DNA of 64,000 bases from Amoebophrya sp. A120 (Eukaryota; Sar; Dinophyceae; Syndiniales; Amoebophryaceae). The translations under genes were made by a program, and so were the position numbers. How positions within the stretch are numbered: position 1 is the stretch's first letter; each line of letters opens with the position of its first letter. Shown in pieces: positions 30,120 through 43,026 of the stretch. The notes under the pieces were generated by a model. It had not been told where the DNA came from. It worked only from the letters and a program-made list of their open reading frames with translations, and searched no databases. The stretch lies in NCBI GenBank assembly GCA_905178155.1, contig CAJINV010000014.1:1953888-2017887 (forward strand), given 5' to 3'.

Positions 30120-31060
30120 GGTCATGCGAATTGACATAGCTACTCGGGGGATGAACAAAGATACCTACCGAGAAGGAACGAGCGCAGCGACACACACGCG
30201 ACGACACGCGCACACTCCTCAGCGCTGTTGGCAGAAATGAATAGCGACGCTGCGGCGGGAGGGCGCGCGCCACCGAACGTCGACCCGACGGAGCCACACA
30301 TGGCGAGCGACCGTCCGCCCAGATGCAGCTGGAAAAGCCTCTCGACGTGGCTAGGCGGCGATTAGGGGGCAAACCTTCCTCCCTTCCGCGCGAAAGCAAA
30401 CCCCGAACAAACATCGCCAGAAGAAGACCCGGGCCATGCTTCCCGTGGCTGCGCCCATACAAAGGGCCAACGCGATTAAGTACGGGCGCCAACTGCTCGG
30501 GGGCGACGGGCACACAAGCGCAGCCGCGCGGGGCATGCCCACAACCTGCCGGCGCTGATTGAAAGCCTGAAGGCCCCCGGGCGGCTACGCGAAGCGCGAA
30601 AGGGCTGCCCGCCGGGGGGGGGGGGGCGGCGGGGCGAATGTATGACGGGCGTAGCCCGGCCCACGCAAAGCAAACGGGGCGCCCGCGGCAGAGCACGAAG
30701 AACAGGAGCCGGGCGCCGCTGCGCTCTCCTGGCGGGCGGCGGTCGGGGGCTGCTCCGCTGCGCCTGCGCTCCGGCTGTCTGTTATTCTGTTTGAGGGTGA
30801 GCACGGGCAGCGACGCCGCTGCAGCAGGTGGGTCGCCCGCAGCACTCCGCCAGCGACGGCTCGCGCAGCCCTCATCGATTGGCAAAAGACGGAAACGCGC
30901 GCCAGTGCAGACATAAGAAAAAACAAAATCCGCGGCGCGCGCCCGGTTGGCGCCGGCGCCGCTAGCCCCGGCACGCGACCGCGTCGCCCAAAAGTCTGAC
31001 CCTCCACCACAGGCGCATCTTGTTCGTACTTGCTACCTATCCGGCGAGCCACGGGTCGCT
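30120..31060. other. GC-rich island 2 with G13 run
   Basis: The character matches island 1: abrupt GC- and CpG-rich DNA, a 13-base G run at 30614-30626, and open frames on both strands. Each island lies upstream of a gene start (genes 1 and 5) in a long intergenic gap. No clear shared unit could be aligned by eye. Confidence 0.55.
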
Positions 31061-33739
31061 CCAGCACAACTAAATGAGAGCAGATCTATTGGTATTGCGA
31101 AGTACTCGACCACTCGTCCACCATACGGATTACTCGCTACTGACTCCTCCAGGTCGCGGCTCAGAGGAAATAGACACTCACCCTCAACAAGTTAGTAGAT
31201 GTTGCGCGCGAGTACCTAGCCAGAGCCAGACTAGGACAGAAACACTGCTGGTCTCATTCGTGCGATCCCTCACAACTCTTCCTGCTCCTGCAGCGGCTCC
31301 TGCATCCAACAATGACAACCAAATAACAACACTCGTACACCCCACAATCGTTTATTTCATCTCTTTGAACCACGACACATCGCGCAACAATTTTCCCATA
31401 TGTTTGCCGACTGCTGCTCCATTGAGTTTCAGATAAACACATCATCGAGGTGGAGAATCGATGAAGCAACACCCATTGCACCTCGAATTCAACAGGGACA
31501 AATCAAGCGACAGACTCGTTCCATTGCTGTTCAGGCTTGATGCAACCGGAAAATGAAAAGCTCTTTACTGTTCTTCCAGCATCCACATACCTTCCACTTC
31601 CATCCTTCTTGATGTCCACCCAGGAGCTCAAAATTGTCCTGCAATCTATCCATCTAATCCTGTGGCGCTGGACCTTTACCATCATCTTCAAGTTGTCAAA
31701 ATTCATTCAAATTTAGAATTCGTACTGTTCCCAAGATTTGTTTGCTTTCGATTTTTCGAAAGTAGGGCAAGGTTGATATAACTTCCATGGTGCCGGAGCA
31801 CGGTACTAAACAAGTTCGCAGTTTTTATGTAGAATAAAAAATGCTAAAAGCAAAGCGTATAATTAGCAAAGGGTGTATCAAAAAGAAGTTCGCTAAATGT
31901 CGTGGCGAGCACGTTTAAGCTGCTGGGTCTTCGACACCATTGCCTTCATCTCGGAGCCCGATGCAAATCAATGCGCGAGCACTACCGTCTCATTGCGAAT
32001 GCAATTTTTGGTGCCAGGTCGATGATGCAGACGAAGACCCGACTCAAAGCCATCAATATAGTCAAGACCAACCACCTCCTCGTGTGAAGATGGTCATGGA
32101 CTTTTGTAAACCTCTCGCCTCCGACGTCAATCGAAGCAAGGACGAGAAGAGAGCAGCCCGGCCGTCAAGAGCACAACTAAAAGTAAAAAGAGCGTGAAAA
32201 TCAAATCAGAGAAAAAAGAAAAAGAAGGTAAACTCAGACTTCAACTAATCAAGAAAGAAAAAGGGCTTTGCCTTTACTGTACTTGTAAACATTTTTCGAT
32301 TGTCATTTTCCAAATCAAATTCAAACTGTTGGCAGAGGAGTTAGCTCAAGCATCTTCACAATTTTTCAGCTACACAACACCAGCTGAGAAGCGGATGCAG
32401 CTGCCGGTGCCGCATGTGCATAGCAGCAGAATAATACAACCGAGCATAGTGCTGCTAGCTTTTTTCGAGGAGCGTATCAAATAGATACTTTTTGGAAAAC
32501 TGATACTACCCGCACTTCATATTGTGATCGAAGTCAGCAACAACTTACAACGTAGCTCATGTTCTTGTGTATAGACGAGTAAAAGTGATTCTGTCAGTAA
32601 TATCGGTGAAAAAATACCTGTCTGATTGAAAAGTAATAGAATTGATTCTTCTTGCCGTTAGAAGTTAGTAAAACAGTTCAAACTCGAGCTAATCCCGTGA
32701 AAAATCGTATAACAAAGTTCAAGTTGTGACTAAAAATTTAGGCTAATAAAGATACTCTAGCTGATATTCATATTTATCTTTTCGAAGCGCCGTGCTGCCC
32801 AGCGCCGGGTACTTTTATACTATTCCCGCTACAGCTGTGATTATTTTGGTGCGACAAGATAGGCATAAGGCTCCCTGTATTAGTGGAACTAGAAGTACTA
32901 AGGGTAATAATATCTTAACAAACATGATAGAGCGAAAAAAGGTATTTCCTGTCGGATTAGAACCGACTTTTCTGTAAAAGTTTTGTAAACTCAATTAAAA
33001 GTTCGAAAGAGAAGTGTGCTTGAATACTAGAACAAATATGTCAGTAAAAGCAAATAAGTTCACAACTATGCAGCAGCTCTAGTAGTTCCGATGCTGTTGC
33101 GGAATAAAATAGGCTTTCGAAGAGTCGAACTATTGTTTACTCGTCGCGTAACTTCGTAGTAGCAAGTTTTTTGATGATGTTAAAAAGATAAGCACCTCTG
33201 CCGAAGACGTTTCTCCGTTTTCTTTCCCGTAGGTAAAAGGCCAATAGATGACTTTGATCTATATTCCGTCTCACATTCGCAATTCGACCTCCTTGTTTAT
33301 CGTCATCGACCTACAGCCCTGTGTTATTTTGTCGACTGCTATATCTGAAATCTGCAATAAACCTCTCTAACTCCATTTGGAGTTATCTATTTTTCTATTT
33401 TTTGCTAGTAGATGATACGGTGGTCGTTGCAACTTAATATTCACGAACAGCGCATCTTCAACTTCGAATCAGCTGTACCAGTGGCGAGAAGAACTTGCGG
33501 CTATTTCAAAAGCAAACAATCCAGCAAGCAGCGAGAGTCTATCTCGTAGTGTAGGAGCCTCGGTAGAGCTGTGTGGTGTACTTCAGCAACGGTAGCACGT
33601 ATTGATCATGATCTCTGTAGTGTAGTAAAAACTAAATCGTAGTATGGATTTTTATTCCAGCTTAATATTTGTTTTCGCTTGTCTATCGCCTGAGTAAAGT
33701 ACTCCTTCCATCATGTCCTTCTTCTGGACCCGCTATTCA
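31061..33739. other. AT-rich intergenic region
   Basis: Mostly AT-rich between about 31700 and 33700, with no gene. A perfect 5-bp stem with a 7-base loop (GTCGG/CCGAC) at 32951-32967 resembles a tRNA T-arm on the minus strand, but no matching acceptor or anticodon arm was found. Confidence 0.45.
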
Positions 33740-36700
33740 TCACTGCAGTGACATGAGCTGTTGGTTAATCAGGTCGGACAGCGGAATGTTGCCCATTTGT
33801 GACTTTACCAACACGATAGAGGAGTCCAGCTTGTCATCCAGCATGCTGTCCAAAACCCCCGGACCCCCATTTTCGAAGAGCTGCGAATCATGCTCGTTTG
33901 GATTCGCGGTCGTGGCGCTCCCGTGCTGCTGCTGTCCGCTGGATAATTGGTTTATTTCCGCAGAAGTCGTAGCAGAGCTGCACACGACAGCACCACCAGC
34001 CGGAGCAGGACGAGCCGGTAGCTCGACTACTGTAGTTAACGGCGCGGCTGTAGCTGTCGTCGTGAGAAGATCTACTTCCGTTTTGTTTCCTTTCGGTGCG
34101 GAGTTTGTTGTTGAGAAAGAACTGGTAGAAGACGACGTCGAGCAAGAACTCGAGGTACAAGAGGACGAAGCTGGGTTCATTTTCGGGAGCGGCGGCCCTC
34201 CGGTCGTCATGCAGTTCGGGACGATTCCCACCGAAGCACTGGAAACAAACTTTTCTCTGGGATCCACACCGCGCGTAGGAACTGTGCTTGTTACAATAGT
34301 TGGCTTACAACTAGTGTTCGTGGTACTACTGCTGGAACCACTGCTAGAAGAGGAGCTACTTGAAGACGATGATACCACCGCCGCCCCTGCTGTGCTGCTT
34401 GTCGTCGCAGCTGCGGTGCTACTAGAACTACTCGCAGTCGAAGAACAAACAGCGGAACTGCAACTGGATGAGGCCGTCGCCGCTCCTGTCGGTTTGGTCA
34501 CGCCAGGACCCCCGCTTGCGACAGCAGTAGAAGCTGCACTGGACGAGGACGACGTTGCGCGGACACAGCGGATCCGGTGCGACGGGCGGATATGGGAGTG
34601 TCAGGATCGAAATCGTCCGAGTTGAAATAGTTTGTGATCATGCATAAAACGGATACCAGTTGCCGTCTAGTTTTTAAGTGGCGCATGACAAATTTGGCTA
34701 GAGCCGAGCTCCAGTTTGTCATGCTGTTTGGGTAAAAAAGACGCCTTTTGTCATGCTACTTTAGCAGTTCTATTTCTACCCCTCAACAGGCTTACAATCT
34801 TCCTCCCTTGCCTACTCTGCAAGGCAGGCACTTTGTGGGTTGCATTTTTTGCATCACAAACCATTTCAACTTTGAGGATTTCAATCCTGACACTTCCATA
34901 GCGGATTGCACCGCGAGTGGTCGCCGTCATTTCCATGGCAGCGCGGCTGGGGCTTGGCTTTGTGCCTCCGACAACCTCGAATTATTTCATCAAAAATGAT
35001 TTTTGACTCAGATGTTGCATCACTTTTCTCGCACACACAACAGCACATCAAAAGTAAAAGAAAATTGATTCTATGCATGTACATCATCAAAACGAATATT
35101 ATCCACTCGCACCTGATCAATCGACGAGGTCACCACCGAAGATGCGGAAGTTGTACTAGACGCCACTCCCGACGAAGCTCCTCCACCGCGCGCGGACCGC
35201 GGCTGCTGCTGAATGCTGCTGTTGAAGAGCGATTCTTTCGAAGAGCTCGTGCCTGGGGGTCCACCACCTCCGGTGCCGTTGTTCGTCTGCTGTTGAACCA
35301 TGGAGCCGCTGGTTGTCGTGCTCGGACTGTTCATGGTGCTATTGCTGTTGGTGCTCGAATTGTAGCTCGGCATTCTGCCCGTTCGCACCTTGGAGCGAAA
35401 GACGGCGCTGGGTTGTTCCGGTTCGTCCGAGGATTTTTCGGGCAAGAACGGGCGGATGTCCCGCTTCATGCTCGAAATTTTCTCCTGAAAATCAGCGGAC
35501 GCGAGGGACAGATTGTTTGAGATCCGGGTCGCTTTTCGCTTCTGCGCGATCCGGGGATCCAGCTTGTAGCGATCCATATCGGTCACCGTACTGTTCCAAT
35601 CCGGCCTCGTTTTGCGCTCCGGGGGCTGGAATTTCGGAATGGAGGACTTGCTGTGGTCAGCACTGCCGGTGCTGGTCTGTTCGATTTGGTATATAATGCT
35701 TGGGAGCAGGAGAAAATTTTATTTGAGTGTAGTTTTACTCCTGGGCATCTTCATCTCAGGTTTTCGGTACAACATGCGCTCTTTAATGACCGAGAAGGAG
35801 AACTACGAAGACCGCAGGCGCACACATCATTGTCATACAGTATGAATTTCAATGAAATCATATCATGGAGATAACGCCACAAATAGCAACCATACAGGCG
35901 GATTCGAAGGCTGCAACACGGTGCCGTAAGTTGCCTTTACAGCTCCGGTAGCCCGAAAGCTCCCTGTTGCTCCGGTCGTACTCTTCGAGCGCGCTGTGTT
36001 AAACCTGCGGGCGGTGCGGCGACGTTCCGTCGCCGTGGCCGCTAGCGTGGGGTCGGCGCGTACCTTCAGGTGATATATGTGATGTGAGCGACTTTTTACT
36101 ACAGTTTGTACTATCTCTGTCTTCGGGTGTTTTTCTGTACCTCAATGCAGCTACGGCGCTCAAATTTCTATCTTCAAAATCAAACGCATCTATGTATCAT
36201 CGCAATTCACTACCGGTCCCCGGTGGCTGTTGTCGATCATTTTTCTGGCACTTTTCAACTTGACACTGGAGGCGGAAAGCGGCTGTTTTTTCATGCTACT
36301 CAGTGCGCCGTTCATCAGATCCAGGGGCTCCAGGAACAAGGAACTTCCGCCCCCGGACGCCGTTGTGGAGCCCATCGAGATATGCATTGCAAATATGTCT
36401 GGGTCTGGAAGCATTCGAACTTGTGATGCGAATTGATTCTACATCATGAGAAAATCTGTCATGCACGGTCAGCAAAAAGCGACACTTCTTGATACAGAAA
36501 GAGGAGATTTGTCATGCGGATTTGGCAGAGATACCTGCCCGAAATCTGTGATGCTAGGATTTGCATGCCAGACGGTCTGGGTCAGGCAAAAACTGCATGA
36601 CAAATGTCTGCACTCTTCCAGACCCAGACATATTTGCAATTCATACGAGATCGTGCTGCCTCGCCCAGATTCGTACACAGAAGAGGAAGCGCGGGACCGA

Positions 36701-39700
36701 CTCCCGTGATCTCCGTGGATGCTGATTTGGGGTTGAAGGGAAGAATCAGGTAGAGAGCGCTGAAACTGATATCTAGAAGCTAATCATAACAGTTGAGAAG
36801 TCAGTACTAACTTACAACTATTCTTTGTGCGAGGGAAGTTGCAGCGGGACGAGACGCGACTACACTCATCTACAACTACAAAGTTGTACTACCTGCTCCC
36901 CGTGATCTGCACGTGTTGCACGCCACTCGCCCCGGCGGCCGCTCCGCCTCCCCCGACCGCCGAGGTCAGGGGGCACGCGCGCACTTTTTTCACGATCGGA
37001 CCGGTGGCACTGGTGCAGCTGGGCCCGAGATTGTAGTTTCCCATGGTCATAGACAGCAAATCCGGTTCGTCCTCGAATATCTGCGTGCGCCCGTTGTAGC
37101 CGTATCGCAACTCCGCCACCTCCCGTTGCACGCGATCTTCCAAACTGGCCATGGGGGAGGATGTTTGACTCGATCCGGTCGTGGGCCGGGAACTGGGGAC
37201 GCCGTTCGCACCACCAGCTCCTTGCTGTTGAAGGGTCGACCCTGTAGAAGTACAACTACTAGTAAATCCATTCGCACCTCCAGTGATAATCTGCCCACTC
37301 GCGTCAAACTTCGGCCAGTTGTTTTTGGCCGAAGTGGGGTGCTTGATGTCAAAGCAGAGCACGTTGTTGATGTGCGACGTCGTTGCACCAGAAGTTCCTC
37401 CTGACGCAGTAGTTTTCGGCGAGAGAAAAAAATTCTGCTCGTGCGTCGAAGAGTTCCCGGGCGAGTCCGCTGTGTTGGAGGGCTGGAAGCAGGTGAAGGC
37501 GTTCAGCGAATCTTGACGGTTCATCGGATGAGTGCTGGAGATTTGCTGTTCGTCCACTTCTGTCGCAGAGGAGTCCTCTTCGAGGACCGCAGCATCTTCG
37601 ACGCCGACACTGCAACTACTGTTCTTCTCCGCCCCACTCTCGTCTTCGCACAACGTCGAAGGGGTTGGCGCGACCATGTTGCAAGAACTGGAAGGAGCTT
37701 GTCCTGCGGAGGTACTACGTAGTTGATGTTGATTTTCCGTGTCCTTCTGTTGCTCCTCAACATGATCCACCACTTCGTCGTCGATGTTGCCCACTACTTT
37801 TAACTTCGAAGTGGACAATTCGTGGGCCGCCGCTTCTAAGTTGTCGAGGTCTTTCAGATTGTCCGAGACAGTTTTTGACGTCTCGGCTTCGTCAAAAATG
37901 GAGGATGATCGACCTGCTGCTTCTCGCGCGCTAGTCGTAGTTTCTTGCTTCTTCACAACTTGCGCTTGCCTCGCGAGGTCGTCGCTCGTTGGCACGACGA
38001 ATGCATTGTTGCAAGAATTATCTTGTTCGTGGTCTTTTCTCGGAAACAAATACCCGCCGGAGTTTTGCGCAATCTTAGCTTCGTCGCTACCGCCCTGCTG
38101 TATGAGATATCGGCTGCTGGGGTTGATGCTCGTGGAGGTCTCGTCGCCCTGGACCGCATAATTAGAGGAGGTTTCGTCGGCACCATGATCATCTTTACAA
38201 CTTCCACCAGCTTCGTCATGGCGCGGCGTCTCCGTGGCCCGCGGTATGGAGATGATCTTTTCGATTTGCTTGTCCAGATCTTCCGAGTCGACTGAAGAAA
38301 CCGACGTGTATGCATTTTTTGCAAAAGTTCTGTATCGTATTCGTACTTGACCACGTACTACGATAAGGATAATTTGGTTGCTGAAGTATTATATTGTGCA
38401 AGAACTCGTACTAGAACCAGTACCAGTAGTAGTGCAAGTCAGTGGCGTAAATTAATTTCTGCACAGGGTCGAATTTTTGACAAAGTGGATTTCTAATTCT
38501 ATGTATTCTATGCTGAAGAATCCGGTAATAAAGAAGCAAATTTGTCATGCAGTACTGCATTTTTATCTTTATACGAGTACAAGTACGACTACGATGCTTG
38601 TTTTGCGGTGCATACCGTGTCGTCTTCTTCGTCCATTTCGCGTAGGAGCTGCGCACCGCCGTTGTTGTGGTTGTAAGCAATCTCCTCTCCAGACCCGACG
38701 ACACTGGTTGTGCTGCTGATCTTTGCAACGCCTTGATTGCTTGTTGTACCTCGTGGACTGGTGCTTTTTGTAACCGGCTCGACAGGAGCAGCTGTGTGGA
38801 GGTCTTTGATGTCCTCATCTTCGAGCTCATTCACATTCTTCTTCCCCATGTCCATCTGAAACCCCACTTCTTTCCCGATCTTTTCCACCAGTTCATTCAC
38901 ATCGACGTGGAGGTCCATCGTCCGGTCGTGATTTGATGTCACCTTGGTTGTTGTACTATCGTTCTCATCATGATCCACCAGCGCAGCGACTACACTAGCG
39001 ACCTGATTATTTTTCGCACCTGGCACCACGACGGCCGCCCCACCTGCGGGAACAACAGCTCCAGTCTCATTCATCATACCAGCCGCGGGGGAATCCACTC
39101 CGTTGCAGCCGCCCGCCGGACTGGTACTCCGGGTTCGATCGTTTTCCGAAGTGGAGGTGGCGCAGTGGGTGCTGCCAGGCTTTTCCACGTCGCAGTTTGA
39201 AGTGCCGTGGTTGGTGCAGGCGGAATTTTTGAGCAGCAGGTTCATGCGAGTCTGGTGCTCCCGCACGATCTCGTCCAAGTCTTCCATGGTTTCGGTTAAA
39301 GACTTACTGCGGGAACGCTGCAATTCATTTTTTTTTTTGATTTTTGGGGGAGGTTCGAGTATATCGATTTTTTCAGCCTGGCTTTTCTAAGTTCCGATCG
39401 GATTCTATCCTTCATATGCGTCAAGGTGCTCCTTCTCACCATTTTTCTCCATGACAAAGAGCAAGGACATGGACATAAAAGTATCGCTTCGTTAGTACAA
39501 CTACCTGGCGCCCGCACGCATTTCCGCCCGCTGCCGCGTCGATGCAGGACTCTTCATCACTGGTGTTGCAAGAATCAACTTGTTTTTCAACATCAATTTG
39601 CTCCGCGTCGACGTAATTATTTCGCTTCAGTGCGGGGATCGAATGTCCTCCGCTGGTGTATAACCCGCTCAGGTGTTACAATCTCAAGCGTTACAGTAGA

Positions 39701-41317
39701 ATATGGAGATCTGTGATGCAAGACTGCATGATCTAGCCAACTTTCATACGATTGCGCATGACAAGTTCCGGAGCCCCAAACCCCACTACAATCTGGCGAA
39801 ATTTGTATTGCAAAAGGTGGAACGCTGTGCGAGTCTGTCATGCTCATCATGCAACACAAATTCCAGATTCTATTGTAACGTTTGAGATTGTAACGCTTGA
39901 GCAAGTCATATGGTGCAGTCGTTCAACTCATTATCCGCAACGATCGACGAACCGACGCTGCTAGTTCGGCTCCGTCGGTTCAATCGCCTCGGCGGGCAGT
40001 ATCCAAAAAAAAAAAAGGTTGTAGGTGTAACTTTCTTGGAGGATTAGCATGACAAATATCTCTCGCATGACAGCAAAAACGTATCATGCTCAGATAGTAC
40101 GTGAAAACGCCCTATGATAGAACCTACAATGCATGCCAAGCAAGACAGACGCAATCATCTTGCATGTTGCGCATCACAGATTCACACTAACAACGTTTTT
40201 TTCTTGGATAGGCAGGAGCGGGAATTCACTGTGGTCTTCTGCTTGTTCGTCGTCCCGACTCCGCCTTTATGAGAAGTCTGAAGATGTTGATGATGATGTC
40301 GCTTCTCCTTTTTGCCGTTTTGTTGCTGCAGCATCTTCTTGATCTCTGCGTCCATAGACTCTAAGTCCAAAAGATCAGCGTCGGACGAGGTTTCCGAGGC
40401 GGATCTGGAGGTGTTGGACCCCGTGGTTTGGTCGTGGAGCTCGATGTCGTCGTCGTTTTTGCAGAGAGAAGTGGACAGATTTTGACACGAATCATCTCCA
40501 GTCGCCTGGTTGTTGCTTTTAACATTTGAGGATGCAGTAGTTGTGGCAGCTTTATTACTCAGTAGACCTGCTGATCCTTTAGTCGTAGGTGGAGCCGTAT
40601 TTGATTTGCTAGTCGTTCCCATTCCTGCTACACCTCCACCACAGGTCGCCGGCGACGCGCTACTGTTGAAAGCAGCACTCAGCTGATTTTTGCTCTGCAG
40701 CTGTCCAGTGCCTCCTCCAGCTCCTTTGCCACCGTTTGTTGTACAAGTTCCCGATACAACTACAACTGGAGGCACACCAGCTGCTGCGCCACCCGCTCCT
40801 GCCACGGCACACGCCGCCGGAGCAGGAACAGCAGCTGAGGGTTTGCTTTTGTTTTTCGCGCTCGCTTTGGTAGGAAACCGCATCTTGATGATCCGACGAA
40901 GGGCGGCAGGTGCAGTAGTGCTCGTGGTGGTTCTTTCCTTGTAGAAGTATTCAGGAGGCGGGTGTGGAGATGCAAGCGGTTCTTGTGTGAAGACCAAATA
41001 CTGGAGGAGAGGTGGACCGACGAGTCAGGACAAGGTAGAATAAACCGCAGGCTGACAGAGACAGCAAATTATCAGAAATCGGTCTGATTGCGGAAACAAA
41101 GGAAAGCTCAATTTTTCAGCAGCGCTCTTTTTGGCGATGGAGGTTCCACATGGTCTCGGTCTTCAAGGGGGGATAGGAGAAGAAGTTGAGGTCGAAGTTC
41201 TTTTGTTGGTCACAAAATCATCGTCAAGAAAGTTGGAATGGCACAAGTTGTTTATCTTCTTCACCGCAGTTGATTGACCTCCCCGTCGTACTGCGCCGCG
41301 TCATCGAAGCTGAACAT
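33740..41317 (-). CDS. about 1705-residue Ser/Thr-rich disordered protein
   Basis: Exons: 41317-41279 (tentative first exon, ATG start), 41000-40211, 39994-39911, 39653-39505, 39317-38615, 38303-36893, 36772-36646, 36375-36214, 36063-35896, 35676-35113, 34975-34901, 34585-33740. From the second exon on, lengths sum to a multiple of three and frames agree across six GT-AG introns and five introners. The protein is low-complexity: poly-Ser, Thr, Asn and Gln tracts with scattered charged helices such as VNELVEKIGKEVGF and EDLDEIVREHQTRM. No catalytic or binding domain was recognised. It could be a scaffold or nuclear factor; nothing in the sequence decides this. The weakest point is the first intron (5' site GTCAAT). 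Confidence 0.75.
34591..34900. mobile_element. introner, family C
   Basis: The ends are TATGGGAGTGTCAGGATCG and an inverted TATGGAAGTGTCAGGATTG. Direct repeats GCGGA lie at 34586-34590 and 34901-34905. Removal joins TTRGAIR to PSHRIR in gene 6. Confidence 0.93.
36381..36645. mobile_element. introner, family B
   Basis: The ends are TATGCATTGCAAATATGTC and an inverted TATGAATTGCAAATATGTC, each followed by the TGGGTCTGG core. Direct repeats CGAGA lie at 36376-36380 and 36646-36650. Removal joins GRGSTIS to MGSTTAS. Confidence 0.94.
38309..38614. mobile_element. introner, family A-like, enlarged
   Basis: The ends are TATGCATTTTTTGCAAAAG and an inverted TATGCACCGCAAAACAAGC. Flanking 5-mers ACGTG (38304-38308) and CCGTG (38615-38619) have one mismatch. 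At about 306 bp it is twice the usual family A size, with TACTAGAAC/AGTAC-like repeats inside. Removal keeps gene 6 in frame (EEDDT to VSSVDSED). Confidence 0.82.
39659..39910. mobile_element. introner, family I
   Basis: The ends are TATAACCCGCTCAGGTGTTA and an inverted TATGACTTGCTCAAGCGTTA. Inside the arms a CTCAARCGTTACAAT unit is doubled. Direct repeats TGGTG lie at 39654-39658 and 39911-39915. Removal joins LNDCTS to GGHSIPA. Confidence 0.9.
40000..40210. mobile_element. introner, family H
   Basis: The left end is TATCC plus a 12-base A run. The right end inverted is TATCCAAGAAAAAAACGTTG. Direct repeats GGCAG lie at 39995-39999 and 40211-40215. Nearly the same order of internal blocks as the channel element at 23065-23275. 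Removal joins NSRSC to PPRRLN. Confidence 0.93.
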
Positions 41318-43026
41318 TTTTTTGGCGAGAAGTGAAATGATCCTTCTTTCCGGTACAATTATACCGAAAGGAAGATTTGCGTTCGCTTCTACTATAAGTG
41401 AGCTTCAGTTCATTCCTTTCAACGAACGATACTGTCGCGCTTCTAACACTAACAAAACGAAGACGACAACATTTTGATTTTGTATGTTTGCTCTCGACGC
41501 AGCTGACTTTGCTTTGGGTATAAACAAGTTGTAGGAAATGTCAAGAACTTACACTCGACAGATTTTCTTCTCACATTGTTTTTTGCTAGTACTAGTTTGA
41601 TATTCCCGAGCGCCGCAGCAGGTCGTTGCAGTGTAGTAAACTTGGGAGTTCGTTTCCGATTTTACATTGCCACTATTTCCTCACAAGACATCGACTCCTG
41701 CTACTAAATCTAAATCCACTCAACACATGCAAGCAGACTAAAGTTCAAGAGGAAATAAGTACAAGAGCAAATTTCTCTTTGAGTGCGCATACGCACGACC
41801 AAAACAACTCATACAGTTGTAAAGACAGACGCAATAAACTTCTGCCTATGTTGAACATGAACACTACTAGAGACCTACCAGACGTTGAGGCGATGAAAAC
41901 GCACTCAAATCAGCCCATTGACGCTGGTATCGTTTCATGCCCAGGCTTTTCTCATCCCGAGAGTTGTTTCTTTACTTCTCCGATCCTAAGGCTTTAATTC
42001 GAAATTCTTTCACATTTATCTTCTAGGAAATTCATCGACGGGCAGAACGTAGTTAATTGCTTCACAATCAGCTACACAACGCGTGGTCCTCGTCCTGCTC
42101 TACATCTCGTTTGTTATTTTGCATACGCGTCGTTCTACTTGGCGATTAGCTTTAGGTTTGTCATGCAATGATCAAAGCCGCGTGGTCCACCTGGGTCGGC
42201 ACGCATTTGCTCATTTTCTACTTATTTTTGGCAGACCATGGCAATTTTATAGACCTCACCGAGGCTCCTGCAGCACCTCGAAAGAGTGGCAAACGCGTGC
42301 TCTTTCTGGCTTCAAGCCCTCAAATAGGAACTCATCACGAGGACTCTTGGTGCCGAGTCTGAGACAGAGACAGACACCAGTCGGCAAGAAGATGGATCCT
42401 AATTCTGGTGCAGAACAATATCTCTGCTATTTTTTCGGTCCTTCCGGCGTCCCTAGTTTGACCATAATTAAAAGATGCGTTTCAAACAAGAGTGGTAGTC
42501 GCTCGCCATCGTCAGATATGCTTTTTCAAATTTCCTACTGTCATTTAACCGTGGTGCTGGTGTTGCAGTTCAAGAATCTGAATTATTTGGGAAGCTGATA
42601 TGCGGATAATAAACTTACTACTTTTTGACAGAACGTCGAGGGGAAGTGCTGGAGTGTGTTAGACTTAATACTCTGCAGATAAAACGGGCTATAGAATTAG
42701 TATACTGTGCAGGGTTTTTTTGTTCGAGGACAGGAATCATACATGTAATGTGGCATTTGTTACGAGCAGCAGGGACCAACGCGCCATTAGTTTCACTTTC
42801 GTTTACGTCGTACTACAATCTTCACAGTGTTTATGTTGTAGTTCTGACGCGAGTAAGCCTAACCTGCGTACAGGTACAGCTGGCAGTACTTGCTTCTTCA
42901 CCTCGGTTTATGTCTCAGGACAACATTGCTCGGGGCGAACGCAGCGGAACTCCCAGTAGTACAGAAACGAGGAGAATACGCTTATCCAAAACCGCTTTCA
43001 AGAACGAAAGGGCGGACAACAACCTC
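41318..43026. other. intergenic between genes 6 and 7
   Basis: I see no supported gene. A 171-codon plus-strand frame (42083-42598) has no recognisable domain and would run against every other gene here. Confidence 0.4.

Noticed and set aside
30097-30885. 262-codon minus-strand frame in GC-rich island 2.
   Set aside because: Same reason: low-stop GC-rich DNA and no recognisable protein character.
32940-33040. tRNA-like T-arm (GTCGG/CCGAC stem with 7-base loop) on the minus strand.
   Set aside because: No matching 5' acceptor strand, D-arm or anticodon arm could be paired; a chance hairpin or an old fragment.
42083-42598. 171-codon plus-strand frame.
   Set aside because: No domain, opposite direction to all genes, and random-looking composition.
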